A stretch of DNA of 64,000 nt from Neptunicella plasticusilytica (GTDB lineage Bacteria; Pseudomonadota; Gammaproteobacteria; Enterobacterales; Alteromonadaceae): contig NZ_CP150481.1 in NCBI RefSeq assembly GCF_047922965.1, positions 806,001 through 870,000 of the forward strand, given 5' to 3'. Both the position numbers and the translations under genes were made by a program. The first letter of the stretch is position 1; the number at the start of each line of letters is the position of its first letter. Shown piece after piece: positions 26,512 to 35,917 of the stretch. The notes under the pieces were generated by a model. The model ran no database searches. It saw only the letters and a list, made by a program, of their open reading frames with translations, and was not told the DNA's origin.

Positions 26512-27552
26512 ATGAACGCGCAATTTGATCCCGGTGAACATCCGCACCGTCGTTATAATCCGCTTATTGGAGAGTGGGTGCTGGTGTCGCCGCACCGTGC
26601 CAAACGTCCCTGGCAGGGGCAGTCGGAAAAAAGTGATGACGAACAAAAACCGGCTTACGATCCGGCCTGCTATTTGTGTTCGGGTAATACTCGCATCAAT
26701 GGTGAAGTGAACCCCGAATATAGCTCGACTTTTGTGTTTAATAATGATTTTGCCGCGCTCAAAGATGATACGCCTCAGGTAAGCAGTGATGATCCGTTAT
26801 TTCGCATGAGTACCGAACAAGGCTGCAGCAGAGTGATCTGTTTTTCACCGGATCATAGCAAGACGTTGCCGGAGTTGTCGGTTAATGAAATCCATGCAGT
26901 GGTGGACTGCTGGCAACAGCAACTGGACGAACTGGGTCAGCAATACCAGTGGGTGCAAGTTTTTGAAAACAAAGGTGCGGTAATGGGGTGTTCCAATCCC
27001 CATCCTCATGGACAAATTTGGGCGCAACAACATTTGCCTACGCTGGCCGAAAAGAAATTAACGCATTTACAACAATATTATTCCGAACACGGCAGTAACT
27101 TGTTAGCTGACTATGTACAACGCGAAGAAGTTGCCCGGGAACGCACTGTTTGTGCTAATGAAGACTGGATGGTTGTAGTGCCTTATTGGGCAGCATGGCC
27201 GTTTGAAACCTTGTTGCTACCGCGTTTTGAAGTATCGCGCTTGACTGAACTGAATGAGCTGCAGAAACATTCATTAGCGGATGTGATCAGGCAAATTACC
27301 ATCCGCTATGATAATTTGTTTAACACGTCATTTCCTTACTCGATGGGCTGGCACGGCGCACCCTTTGACAATCAAACGCATTCCGAGTGGCGTTTGCACG
27401 CGCACTTTTTCCCGCCTTTATTACGCTCGGCCACGGTCCGTAAATTTATGGTTGGCTATGAAATGATGGCCGAAGCCCAGCGCGATATCACCCCAGAACA
27501 GGCTGCAGAAAGATTGCGCAGTGTTTCTTCAGTACATTATAAAAGTGAATAA
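26512..27552 (+). CDS. galT: Galactose-1-phosphate uridylyltransferase
   Basis: Leloir pathway enzyme, 346 aa, exchanging UMP between UDP-glucose and galactose-1-phosphate. The catalytic NPHPHGQIW is present in GAVMGCSNPHPHGQIWA, as are the metal-site CYLC and RRYNPLIGEWVLVSPHRAKRPW at the N-terminus. ATG 26512 is preferred over TTG 26500; GAGAGA lies just ahead. The stop overlaps the galK start (TAATG), implying translational coupling. Probably repressed through the operator at 26424. Confidence 0.96.
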   Translation: MNAQFDPGEHPHRRYNPLIGEWVLVSPHRAKRPWQGQSEKSDDEQKPAYDPACYLCSGNTRINGEVNPEYSSTFVFNNDFAALKDDTPQVSSDDPLFRMSTEQGCSRVICFSPDHSKTLPELSVNEIHAVVDCWQQQLDELGQQYQWVQVFENKGAVMGCSNPHPHGQIWAQQHLPTLAEKKLTHLQQYYSEHGSNLLADYVQREEVARERTVCANEDWMVVVPYWAAWPFETLLLPRFEVSRLTELNELQKHSLADVIRQITIRYDNLFNTSFPYSMGWHGAPFDNQTHSEWRLHAHFFPPLLRSATVRKFMVGYEMMAEAQRDITPEQAAERLRSVSSVHYKSE

Positions 27553-28700
27553 TGGATATGACGGATAAAAAGTTGTTGGCTCAGCAATTTGAGCAGTATT
27601 TTGATGTTATGGCGGACTGTTTTGTACATGCGCCGGGCAGGGTAAACCTGATTGGTGAGCACACTGACTATAACGGTGGTTTTGTCTTGCCCGCGGCGAT
27701 TAATTTTGGCACCGATATTGTGGCCAAAGCCCGCGAGGACCGGCAAGTGAATGTGGTGGCGCTGGATTATGCTCAGCAACAGGCCAGTTTTTCGCTGGAT
27801 GATATCCAGCATGATCACGCTATGGGCTGGAGCAACTATATTCGTGGCGTGCTGTTGATTTTGCAAAAGCATTTCCCGCTGAGCAAAGGTGCCGATTTAG
27901 TGGTGACGGGCAACGTCCCGCAGGGCGCCGGACTGAGTTCTTCAGCATCGTTTGAAATCGCCATTTTGAAATGTTTTGCCGAGCTGAATCAATTACCCTT
28001 GGATGGCATTCAGGCGGCATTGTTGGGCCAGCAGGCCGAAAATGAATTTGTTGGTTGTTCCTGCGGCATTATGGATCAACTGATTTCGGCAATGGGTCAC
28101 AAAGATCAGGCCATGTTGCTGGATTGTCGCTCGTTACAAGTTGAATTTACCCCGATCCCGCCGCAGCACTCGCTGATGATTATCAATTCCAACGTAAAAC
28201 GGGGCCTGGTCGACAGTGAATACAATCTGCGTCGCCAACAATGTGAACAAGCGGCAAAAGTGATGCAGGTTGAGCTGCTTCGCGATGCAGATATGAATAT
28301 GCTGGTACAGCACAAAAGCAGTTTGTCGCGGGAGGCCTATTTACGTGCCCGTCACGTGATTAGCGAAAATGATCGCACAGTGGCGATGTTTGAAGCACTC
28401 AAGCACGCCGATATGCCCAGAATCAGTGAACTGATGCGTCAATCGCATTTGTCGATGCAAGAAGATTTCGCCATTACCGTCAAGCCTATCGATATTCTGG
28501 TGGATATTATTCATGCTGAATTAGGTGAGCGGGGCGGTGTCCGCATGACCGGCGGTGGTTTTGGCGGTTGTGTTATTGCCTTGGTCCCTGATGACTTGGT
28601 CGAATCTATTCAGGCTACGATTGAACAGCAATATCAGAGCCAGACCGGTATTAAAGAGAGTGTTTTTATCTGCACAGCCGAGCAGGGAGCGTTTGCCTAA
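27552..28700 (+). CDS. galK: Galactokinase
   Basis: GHMP-family kinase, 382 aa, phosphorylating galactose at C1. Motifs are all visible: GRVNLIGEHTDYNGG near residue 30, GNVPQGAGLSSSASFE near 120, and GGGFGGCVIAL near 335. Its start overlaps the galT stop by one base. It is convergent with galR, only 16 bases away, with no visible terminator between. galE and galM are not in this cluster and must lie elsewhere if the pathway is complete. Confidence 0.96.
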   Translation: MDMTDKKLLAQQFEQYFDVMADCFVHAPGRVNLIGEHTDYNGGFVLPAAINFGTDIVAKAREDRQVNVVALDYAQQQASFSLDDIQHDHAMGWSNYIRGVLLILQKHFPLSKGADLVVTGNVPQGAGLSSSASFEIAILKCFAELNQLPLDGIQAALLGQQAENEFVGCSCGIMDQLISAMGHKDQAMLLDCRSLQVEFTPIPPQHSLMIINSNVKRGLVDSEYNLRRQQCEQAAKVMQVELLRDADMNMLVQHKSSLSREAYLRARHVISENDRTVAMFEALKHADMPRISELMRQSHLSMQEDFAITVKPIDILVDIIHAELGERGGVRMTGGGFGGCVIALVPDDLVESIQATIEQQYQSQTGIKESVFICTAEQGAFA

Positions 28701-28716
28701 ACGGCGATATATGCTA

Positions 28717-29727
28717 TTAAATTGCCCTGACGACGGATTCTCGTTTGACCACAGTCGGGGTGTATTTAAAGGTTTTGTCGGTGCTGATAACTGAATGACT
28801 ATCGGCGCTGTAACTCAGCGCCAGTTCGGCCGCGCGGATGGCCATCATCTCAATCGGATAACGTAAGGTAGTGAGTTTAGGGCGACAATATTTAGCCAGC
28901 AATACATCGTCATAACCAATCACTGACACCTTGTTGGGCACGTCAATATTGTGATCCTGCAGCATCGACATGGCACCTGCCGCCATGGCATCGTTATAGG
29001 AAAATACCGCACTAAAATCAATTCCCTTGGCGAGTAGATTCTGGATAGCGGTTTCGCCACCTTCCTGATCCGGGCTACTGTATTCAATCGCATTGTCGGC
29101 CAATACAATCGAGGATTTTTCCAGTTCATAACGTATACCGGCCAGTCGCTGGATAGGATCGTCAATCTGGTATTTACTGGTGACCATGGCAAATTTACTG
29201 TGCTGTAAATTCAACATGTGTCTGGCCATCAAGCGCCCGCCAGCAAAGTTGTCCAGCCATACGCAACGATTGGCAATGGCTTCAATATAACGGTTGATTA
29301 ACACAAAGCCCGGGATCTGTCTGGCAAATTCGATCAGAGTCTGATCATCAAGGGCTTTACTGTGCACCACCATCGCTTCGCAGCGGTGCTCCATTAGCGT
29401 TTCGATGGCTTTGAGTTCGGTGTCGGCCTGGATAGAACCTGAGCTCAATAATATTTGTACATTTTCCTGCCGGGCGATTTTTTCTACACCGTGTGCCAAG
29501 GTGGCGAAAAACGGATCGGCCAGTTCGGCAATGACTATGCCTAACGAGGCACTGCGTTTATTTACTAACGCACGGGCATTGGCATTGGGGCGGTAACCCA
29601 GCTCCAGCATGATTTTTTTGACCCGTGCGCGAGTCACATCACCGACCTTGGGGCCATCATTGATCACTCTGGAGACGGTGGCCAACGATACGCCTGCTGC
29701 GTTAGCAATGTCCTTGATTGTGGCCAT
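28717..29727 (-). CDS. galR: LacI-family repressor, GalR-like
   Basis: 336 aa. The N-terminal helix-turn-helix is typical (ATIKDIANAAGVSLATVSRVINDGPKV), followed by the hinge (GYRPNANARALVNKRS) and a periplasmic-binding-protein-like sensor domain. Location between galTK and the galactose symporter, with LacI-type palindromes before galT and in the galR/symporter gap, makes galactose control very likely. One putative operator (29807) lies 80 bases upstream of its own start, suggesting autoregulation. Confidence 0.88.
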   Translation of the reverse strand: MATIKDIANAAGVSLATVSRVINDGPKVGDVTRARVKKIMLELGYRPNANARALVNKRSASLGIVIAELADPFFATLAHGVEKIARQENVQILLSSGSIQADTELKAIETLMEHRCEAMVVHSKALDDQTLIEFARQIPGFVLINRYIEAIANRCVWLDNFAGGRLMARHMLNLQHSKFAMVTSKYQIDDPIQRLAGIRYELEKSSIVLADNAIEYSSPDQEGGETAIQNLLAKGIDFSAVFSYNDAMAAGAMSMLQDHNIDVPNKVSVIGYDDVLLAKYCRPKLTTLRYPIEMMAIRAAELALSYSADSHSVISTDKTFKYTPTVVKRESVVRAI

Positions 29728-29806
29728 TAATTTTCCCTTGTGCCAGTAACAGATTTACCTGACAGTGCAGGTGAGCTAGGGGTAGTTATAACACCAATAG
29801 AATAGG

Positions 29807-29822
29807 AGGTAAACGTATTCCT
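29807..29822. promoter_or_regulatory. LacI-type operator near galR
   Basis: AGGTAAACGTATTCCT: imperfect palindrome around a central CG, 6 of 8 positions symmetric. Lies between galR and the symporter gene. Confidence 0.55.
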
Positions 29823-29954
29823 GAATAAGTGAAATAGGTTGTTGAGGTGGCACAACGACAAGCTACAAAATCATCTTTCAGATGGGATAACAGGACAGAA
29901 TAAGAGGTTCAGGATTTTAATTGTGATTAAAGTCGTTTTTAACCGTAAATCTTA

Positions 29955-29971
29955 GGGTAAACGATTTACCT
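29955..29971. promoter_or_regulatory. LacI-type operator upstream of the galactose symporter
   Basis: GGTAAA-CGA-TTTACC, perfect 6-bp arms (29956-29970). It is about 154 bases upstream of the symporter start and closely related to the site at 29807, so the two may be bound together. Confidence 0.62.
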
Positions 29972-30124
29972 GTGAGCGGAGTTATGCTTCAATGTGAAGT
30001 TGATGTTAGCAGTGAGTTATAAAATATCTGCGTTTCTGCCAATATCCATAACGATAAACCATAAGCAGACAGTGACTTTATTGGCTGCATGAAAACAATA
30101 ACATAGCATCAAAAGGGGTCAGCT

Positions 30125-31687
30125 ATGAATCTTTCCACATTAGACATATCGGTTTTTGTCCTGTATGTCATTGGCTTAATCGGCGTTGCCTGGTGGGTAT
30201 CGCGTAGCAAAGCGGGCCATGAAACCAATACTAATGATTATTTTCTGGCGGGTAACAGTTTGCCCTGGTGGGCAATTGGAGCCTCGCTTATCGCAGCCAA
30301 TATTTCTGCCGAGCAGATTATTGGTATGTCTGGTTCTGGCTACAAGATAGGGCTGGCGATTGCTTCCTATGAATGGATGGCGGCCATTACTCTGATTATT
30401 GTCGGCAAGTATTTTCTGCCGATTTTTCTGCAACGAAATATCTATACTATGCCGCAGTTTCTGGAACAGCGTTACGATCACCGGGTACGGATGATTATGG
30501 CGATCTTCTGGCTGGGCGTTTATGTGTTCGTTAACCTTACCGCTGTACTGTGGCTCGGGGCTTTGGCAATTAACACCATCACCGGTGTGGACATGATGTA
30601 TGGCATGATTTTCCTCGGATTGTTCTCACTAGCCTATTCACTCTATGGTGGCCTGAAGGCGGTGGCGTTAACCGATATTATTCAGGTGGTTTTGCTGGTG
30701 TTTGGCGGGTTGTTCCTGTCTTACATGGCACTGGATCTCATCGGGGCCGGACAAGGTATTGTCGCCGGTTTTGATACGCTGACCACCCAGTTACCGGAAA
30801 AATTCGACATGATCCTGTCGCCTGAAAGTGAACACTATGCTGATTTGCCCGGCCTGTCGGTGTTGATTGGCGGTATGTGGATTATGAACCTGTCTTATTG
30901 GGGATTTAACCAATACATTATCCAGCGCACATTGGCGGCCAAGAGCGTTGCTGAAGGCCAAAAGGGGATTGCGTTCGCTGCTTTCCTGAAATTGTTGATG
31001 CCGATTATTGTAGTGTTACCCGGTATTGCAGCAGTGATGATTGTGCCTGATTTGGACAAGCCGGATCAGGCATACCCGCATTTGATGAATATAATGCCGG
31101 CCGGATTAAAAGGTCTGGTGTTTGCCGCTCTGGTCGCTGCGATTGTGTCGTCACTGGCGTCGATGACCAACAGTGTGTCGACCATTTTTACCATGGATAT
31201 TTATGCTGATAAACGTCCGGGACGCAGTCAGCATCACTACGTATTTGTAGGACGAATTGTCAGCTTCCTGGCGCTAATTATTGCGATGCTGACGGCTAAA
31301 CCCTTGTTAGGCCAGTTTGATCAGGCGTTCCAGTATATTCAGGAATTTACCGGCTTCTTTACTCCAGGTATTGTTGCATTGTTCCTGTTGGGAATGTTCT
31401 GGAAAAAAACTACAGCTAATGGTGGTCTGACCGCAGCGATTGGATCGGCAGTATTGTCACTAGTGTTTAAGCTGCTTTGGCCTGAGTTGCCCTTTATGGA
31501 CAGGGTAGGACTGGTATTTATTCTTTGTGTGGTGTTGGCAATTATCGTATCACTGGCCGAAAAACGCGGTGAACATGTTAATGCGGTGAATCTTGATGAT
31601 GTCGACTTTAAAACCACCTCAGGATTCAATCTGGCCACATTGGGGGTATGCCTGATACTCGCCGCGTTATATATCACCTGGTGGTAA
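30125..31687 (+). CDS. Sodium/galactose (sugar) symporter, vSGLT-like
   Basis: SSS-family inner-membrane symporter, 520 aa with about 14 hydrophobic segments. The start NDYFLAGNSLPWWAIGASLIAANISAEQ and the later MNLSYWGFNQYIIQRTLAAKS resemble the Vibrio Na+/galactose transporter closely. AAAAGGGGTC precedes the ATG. Placed with galTK and galR it supplies galactose for the Leloir pathway. Followed by two hairpins. Confidence 0.92.
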   Translation: MNLSTLDISVFVLYVIGLIGVAWWVSRSKAGHETNTNDYFLAGNSLPWWAIGASLIAANISAEQIIGMSGSGYKIGLAIASYEWMAAITLIIVGKYFLPIFLQRNIYTMPQFLEQRYDHRVRMIMAIFWLGVYVFVNLTAVLWLGALAINTITGVDMMYGMIFLGLFSLAYSLYGGLKAVALTDIIQVVLLVFGGLFLSYMALDLIGAGQGIVAGFDTLTTQLPEKFDMILSPESEHYADLPGLSVLIGGMWIMNLSYWGFNQYIIQRTLAAKSVAEGQKGIAFAAFLKLLMPIIVVLPGIAAVMIVPDLDKPDQAYPHLMNIMPAGLKGLVFAALVAAIVSSLASMTNSVSTIFTMDIYADKRPGRSQHHYVFVGRIVSFLALIIAMLTAKPLLGQFDQAFQYIQEFTGFFTPGIVALFLLGMFWKKTTANGGLTAAIGSAVLSLVFKLLWPELPFMDRVGLVFILCVVLAIIVSLAEKRGEHVNAVNLDDVDFKTTSGFNLATLGVCLILAALYITWW

Positions 31688-31693
31688 TACAGC

Positions 31694-31760
31694 GAGCCAG
31701 TTTATAGTCTGGCTCAATTCATTTAGCAGCGCGACAAGCCCGGTTTGTCGCGCTTTTTTA
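31694..31760 (+). terminator. Tandem hairpins ending the symporter unit
   Basis: GAGCCAG (31694-31700) / CTGGCTC (31709-31715), then GCGCGACAA (31729-31737) / TTGTCGCGC (31745-31753) followed by six T. The second is a strong intrinsic terminator. Confidence 0.88.
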
Positions 31761-31847
31761 TTATTTACATGGGCAAGTGTGGAATAAGCTATGATTGATT
31801 TTTGTCTTTTAGACTAATATCTTATTGGTTTTCAGTATCGGGAACTG

Positions 31848-33167
31848 ATGATGAAAGCATCGTTATTGTCTACTACTCTGTTAACCAGTCTGTTATTCCT
31901 ACCCGCGCTTGATGCGCAAGAAAGCAAGCCACAAACAAAGCATAATCAGGCGGTAATCGACTTTTATCCGCAAGTGATGAATGCCAATCCGCCCATGCCC
32001 GCGGATTTAAGTCAGAGGTTTATCAGCTGTCCGATCAGCACCCGGCAGAAATTAACCGTTCAACCAGATTATAAAACCTCAGCACAAGTGGATTACCAGC
32101 ATAGCGGATGGGAAAAGCGCATCAGTGCCGACTGGACCTTTTTCTCACCTGACGAGGAGCAAGGCAAGGTACTGGTGATTGACTTTGCCAATGTCGCCGA
32201 TGGCCTAGCCTACCGTTATCTGGCCAACGCCAATACCGAAGATCAACTCTATGAACCCTGGAGTTCATCAAAAATCATGGCGTTTACTGCCGCAGTTGCC
32301 AAGGCCCGGGAACAAGGGGTAGGCGCGATGAGTAAAGCCGGGGAAACCCATTTGGCAGATTTAATTACCAGCATCAACAGCTATGCACCCTTTGGTCAGG
32401 CGGATGGTAATTCCAATGCCATCGCAACCTATTTACTCAATATTACCGGACGTGACAGAGCTACAGCGCTATTCCATGACGATTGGTTAAAACTGGCTAA
32501 TGCCAAAGTTCGTTTTCGCGGTGCTTATGAGGTGGAGCTATTTAAACCCGCGACGCCTTATTGGTACAGCCTGAATTCTGATAACAAGGCCAGTATGCCG
32601 GAACTGGAAAAAAATTCGGACGATCCCGGCTATCAATCCTATCGTTGTGAGGAATGCGGTTTGACCGGCAATAAGCCGATGACCACACTCGCGCAAGCTG
32701 AATGGCTAAAACGTTTGGCCAGCCACGAGCGCGATAAACTCACCCGCCAGCCGGGTCTGGAAGCGGAAGATATTCAAGTATTGTTTTATGGCACAGGTCA
32801 CACCGACACAGACCATCAGGTGGGCGGCATGATGCAAGGGATCAGTACTATGCTGCAACATGCGCTGGCCGACGCCATTTCGGGGAAAAGCGGTTCTGAC
32901 CCGAAAACCGTATTGGATCAAGCCACTAATGGTCAATGGCGGACATGGCAAAAAATTGGCTGGGGACCTAGCGGGACACGTGGTACTGGCGAAAATGTGG
33001 TATTGGCCCATGTATGTTTACCCGATTATCAGGGTGGCAGAGAATTTACTGTTGCAGCGCAGGCTAGCTATCCGGGAGATGAGGACATTATGGTCAATTA
33101 TGCGGGAATGAAAATTCAGGCGATACTGAACACATCCATGCAGCAACTGCTGTCCAACACGCCCTAG
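31848..33167 (+). CDS. Secreted protein of unknown function, possible SxxK serine hydrolase
   Basis: 439 aa with a signal peptide ending near LDA-QE (residue 23). I do not recognise the family with confidence. The block YEPWSSSKIMAFTAAVAKA contains Ser139-x-x-Lys142, and about 50 residues on, DGNSNAIATYLLNITGRDRA looks like the second motif region of class A-type penicillin-recognising enzymes. A Cys267-x-x-Cys270 pair (RCEECG) and a C-terminal KIGWGPSGTRGTGENVVLAH follow; no plain KTG triad is seen. It sits just before the murein-peptide operon, so a role in cell-wall hydrolysis is possible but unproven. Confidence 0.5.
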   Translation: MMKASLLSTTLLTSLLFLPALDAQESKPQTKHNQAVIDFYPQVMNANPPMPADLSQRFISCPISTRQKLTVQPDYKTSAQVDYQHSGWEKRISADWTFFSPDEEQGKVLVIDFANVADGLAYRYLANANTEDQLYEPWSSSKIMAFTAAVAKAREQGVGAMSKAGETHLADLITSINSYAPFGQADGNSNAIATYLLNITGRDRATALFHDDWLKLANAKVRFRGAYEVELFKPATPYWYSLNSDNKASMPELEKNSDDPGYQSYRCEECGLTGNKPMTTLAQAEWLKRLASHERDKLTRQPGLEAEDIQVLFYGTGHTDTDHQVGGMMQGISTMLQHALADAISGKSGSDPKTVLDQATNGQWRTWQKIGWGPSGTRGTGENVVLAHVCLPDYQGGREFTVAAQASYPGDEDIMVNYAGMKIQAILNTSMQQLLSNTP

Positions 33168-33313
33168 TCTTCTTATTTTTCTTCAGTCGTGCTATTTGTG
33201 CTAACAGAAAATAACTTGATCAGGGTGTTAAAGTAATAAAATATTCTTTATTATTGCTTTAATAAAAATAATATTTTCAATGTGTATCTTATGTTATTAA
33301 CGAGGTTGTATCG

Positions 33314-34477
33314 ATGATCACCAGCGCCTATTCTTTTGTCGCCTTATTGTTAGCCGTCGCGGGTGGTCTGAAATTGCTCGAAGCGAAAAGTCGCTGGAAA
33401 ATATTCGAGTTTCTGCCGGCCATCGTAATGCTGTATTTTGTGGTGATGTTGATGTCGACCTTCGGTTTCTGGCAGCAGACCGAGGTAATAAATCAGGCTT
33501 ATGCTCAACTTAAACAGAATATTCTGCCAGCGATGATTTTTCTGATGTTGCTGAATAGTGATTTACGCCAGATCCGTAAATTGGGTGGCAAAATTATTCT
33601 GGCGTTCTTCGCCGCCGCTATCAGCATCGGCATTGCGTTTATTCTGGCATTTATCCTGTTCCAGTCTGCGTTGGCTGAAGGTGCGTGGAAAACCTTGGCT
33701 GCGCTTAGCGGAAGCTGGATGGGCGGAACGGGCAATATGGCCGCCATTCAGATGGCGCTGGATGTGCCTGATGCCAGTATGGGCTATACCCTGTTGATTG
33801 ATTCGATTGATTATGCATTGTGGGTGATGTTGCTATTGGCATTAGTGCCTTATGCCAAGCGTTTTGCCAAATGGACGGGGGCAGACACGTCACAACTGGA
33901 TGAAGTGGGACAAAACCTGTCCTCTGATAGTAAACAGGTCAGTGGGGATCAAACCACTTCGTTACTTTTCCTGCTGGCTGCGTCGTTAGTGGTATCTGTG
34001 GGGACTCAGCAACTTGCCGAGTGGTTGCCTACCAGCGCTTTTTTCACCCATACAACCTGGACGGTATTAATTGTGACAGTACTGGGAGTATTGGCAGCCA
34101 TGACGCCGATAAGCAAGCTGTTTGGTGCCGTTGAACTGTCCAATTTGATGTTATATTTGATTATTGGTTTGATCGCATCGCGGGCCAATTTTGCCGAATT
34201 GGCCGCTGCACCGACCTATATTTTAATGGGGATGGTGATCTTGTTATTACATGGCTTGATGATGTTGGTGTTTGCCAAGCTATTTAAATTTGATTTATTT
34301 ACTTGTGGTGTGGCGTCGCTGGCCAATATTGGTGGTGTTGCTTCTGCCCCTATTCTGGCTGCGGCTTATTCCAGAGCGTTGATCCCCATTGGTGTATTAA
34401 TGGCCATGTTAGGTTACATCATCGGTACCGGTGGTGGCTTGGTTGTGGGAAAAGTGCTGTCGTTAATTGCGGCCTGA
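33314..34477 (+). CDS. DUF819-family membrane protein, putative murein-peptide permease
   Basis: 387 aa with ten or more hydrophobic segments and the family blocks LSGSWMGGTGNMAAIQ and ASLANIGGVASAPILAAAYS. DUF819 (YjcL-like) proteins are uncharacterised secondary-transporter-like proteins. The next genes encode an NlpC/P60 endopeptidase, a dipeptide epimerase and an L,D-transpeptidase-like protein, so import of L-Ala-D-Glu or related peptides is a reasonable inference. The stop is 21 bases from the next start. The 146-base leader is very AT-rich and holds an inverted repeat TAATAAA/TTTATTA (33234-33253). Confidence 0.82.
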   Translation: MITSAYSFVALLLAVAGGLKLLEAKSRWKIFEFLPAIVMLYFVVMLMSTFGFWQQTEVINQAYAQLKQNILPAMIFLMLLNSDLRQIRKLGGKIILAFFAAAISIGIAFILAFILFQSALAEGAWKTLAALSGSWMGGTGNMAAIQMALDVPDASMGYTLLIDSIDYALWVMLLLALVPYAKRFAKWTGADTSQLDEVGQNLSSDSKQVSGDQTTSLLFLLAASLVVSVGTQQLAEWLPTSAFFTHTTWTVLIVTVLGVLAAMTPISKLFGAVELSNLMLYLIIGLIASRANFAELAAAPTYILMGMVILLLHGLMMLVFAKLFKFDLFTCGVASLANIGGVASAPILAAAYSRALIPIGVLMAMLGYIIGTGGGLVVGKVLSLIAA

Positions 34478-34498
34478 TTCGTATATATTTTTAGGACA

Positions 34499-35908
34499 AT
34501 GATGATGATTCGATTTTTAGTAGTGGTTTTAATGACGCTGTCAACGGCAGCGAAGGCTGATGTGCCCTGGCGTTCTGATGTTATTGGGGTAAGTTATGCC
34601 CAATTGGAAGCTGATTACTGGTTACAAAAGTTACCTCAACAAGCTCAACCTTTGATGTCTCAGGAGCAAATTAAAGCCTTTAATCAGCAATTAGTGACGA
34701 CCAACCCCGATGTGGTTGATCCGCTAAGCTATTTCCCGGCCAGTCTGGACAAAAACAGTTTAATCAAGCTGGTTGAGTCGATTAGCTCGGTGCCTTCCAG
34801 TGAACGCTTTTATGCCGATGGGGCTAGCGTTAGTCAGGCAGATTTCAAAACTTATCAGGACAACCTGGCACTGGATCAAATAAAAAACGCTAATCCGGTG
34901 CGTTACGGGATCGCGGTAGCGAGAGATATTTTACGTACTTTCCCTACCCATGAACGGGTTTTTAACCGTGGTATGGACACCGATCTGGATCGTTTTCAGG
35001 AAACTGGTATTTTCCCGGGAGATCCTGTCGCGGTATTGCATGCCAGTCGGGATAATCAATGGTATCTGGTACAAAATTATCATTACCTCGCCTGGGTACC
35101 GCAAAGCAGTATTGCTTTGGGAGACAAGCAGACTATTGGTGAATTTCATCAAGCGGAACCTTTTGTGGTCGTGACCGGCAGCAAAGTGTTTACCAATTAT
35201 GTCCCGGAGCAACCGGCTATATCAGAACTGCAACTGGATATGGGCACTCGCTTGCCGCTAGTAAAAGCGAACGAGTTGCCGAATCAGTTGTACGGCCAAA
35301 ACCCATATGCGTCTTACACTGTGCGTTTACCGGTAAGGAATGAACAGGGGCAACTGGAAATTAAAATGGCGCTGATTGCCCGAGGACAGGATCTGCACCT
35401 GGGGTATCTGGATTTTACCCACCGTAACATTATCAAGCAGGCATTCAAATTTCTGGGTGAACGCTATGGCTGGGGGCATGATTATAACGCCCGTGACTGT
35501 ACCGGTTTTGTCGGGGATATATACAAAACTTTTGGGTTTATGATGCCACGTAATACCGGCCAGCAAGATAAAGCCGACTATGGGCAAAATAACCGTTTTG
35601 ACAAGCAAGCCGATACTCAACAGAAAATGGCAGTGATTGAGCAGATGAAGGTGGGCGATCTGATTTATATTCCCGGCCATGTCATGATGTATCTGGGTGA
35701 GGATAATGGCCAGCCCTATATTATTCACGACGTTAAAGGCCTAGGTTATATGGATGACTCGGGCAATATGTATCATGGTACGCTCAATGGTGTATCGGTG
35801 ACGCCATTGTTGCCACTCCGTTTATCCGCAAAGACCCGCTATGTTGACCGTATCGACAACATCAAACGTATTGGCGGAGTTAAATTCAGTCCGGCACAGC
35901 CACACTGA
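34499..35908 (+). CDS. SH3 / NlpC-P60 gamma-D-glutamyl-L-diamino acid endopeptidase, YkfC-like
   Basis: Cysteine peptidase of 469 aa cutting between D-Glu and the diamino acid of murein peptides. It has a signal peptide (AKA-DV, residue 21), an N-terminal stabilising region, bacterial SH3 segments (about 150-310) and a C-terminal NlpC/P60 domain. The catalytic residues are visible: Cys334 (ARDCTGF), His394 (PGHVMMYLG) and His410 (IIHDVKG). Its product, L-Ala-D-Glu, is the substrate of the epimerase encoded 9 bases downstream. Confidence 0.9.
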   Translation: MMMIRFLVVVLMTLSTAAKADVPWRSDVIGVSYAQLEADYWLQKLPQQAQPLMSQEQIKAFNQQLVTTNPDVVDPLSYFPASLDKNSLIKLVESISSVPSSERFYADGASVSQADFKTYQDNLALDQIKNANPVRYGIAVARDILRTFPTHERVFNRGMDTDLDRFQETGIFPGDPVAVLHASRDNQWYLVQNYHYLAWVPQSSIALGDKQTIGEFHQAEPFVVVTGSKVFTNYVPEQPAISELQLDMGTRLPLVKANELPNQLYGQNPYASYTVRLPVRNEQGQLEIKMALIARGQDLHLGYLDFTHRNIIKQAFKFLGERYGWGHDYNARDCTGFVGDIYKTFGFMMPRNTGQQDKADYGQNNRFDKQADTQQKMAVIEQMKVGDLIYIPGHVMMYLGEDNGQPYIIHDVKGLGYMDDSGNMYHGTLNGVSVTPLLPLRLSAKTRYVDRIDNIKRIGGVKFSPAQPH

Positions 35909-35917
35909 GGTTCAGCG

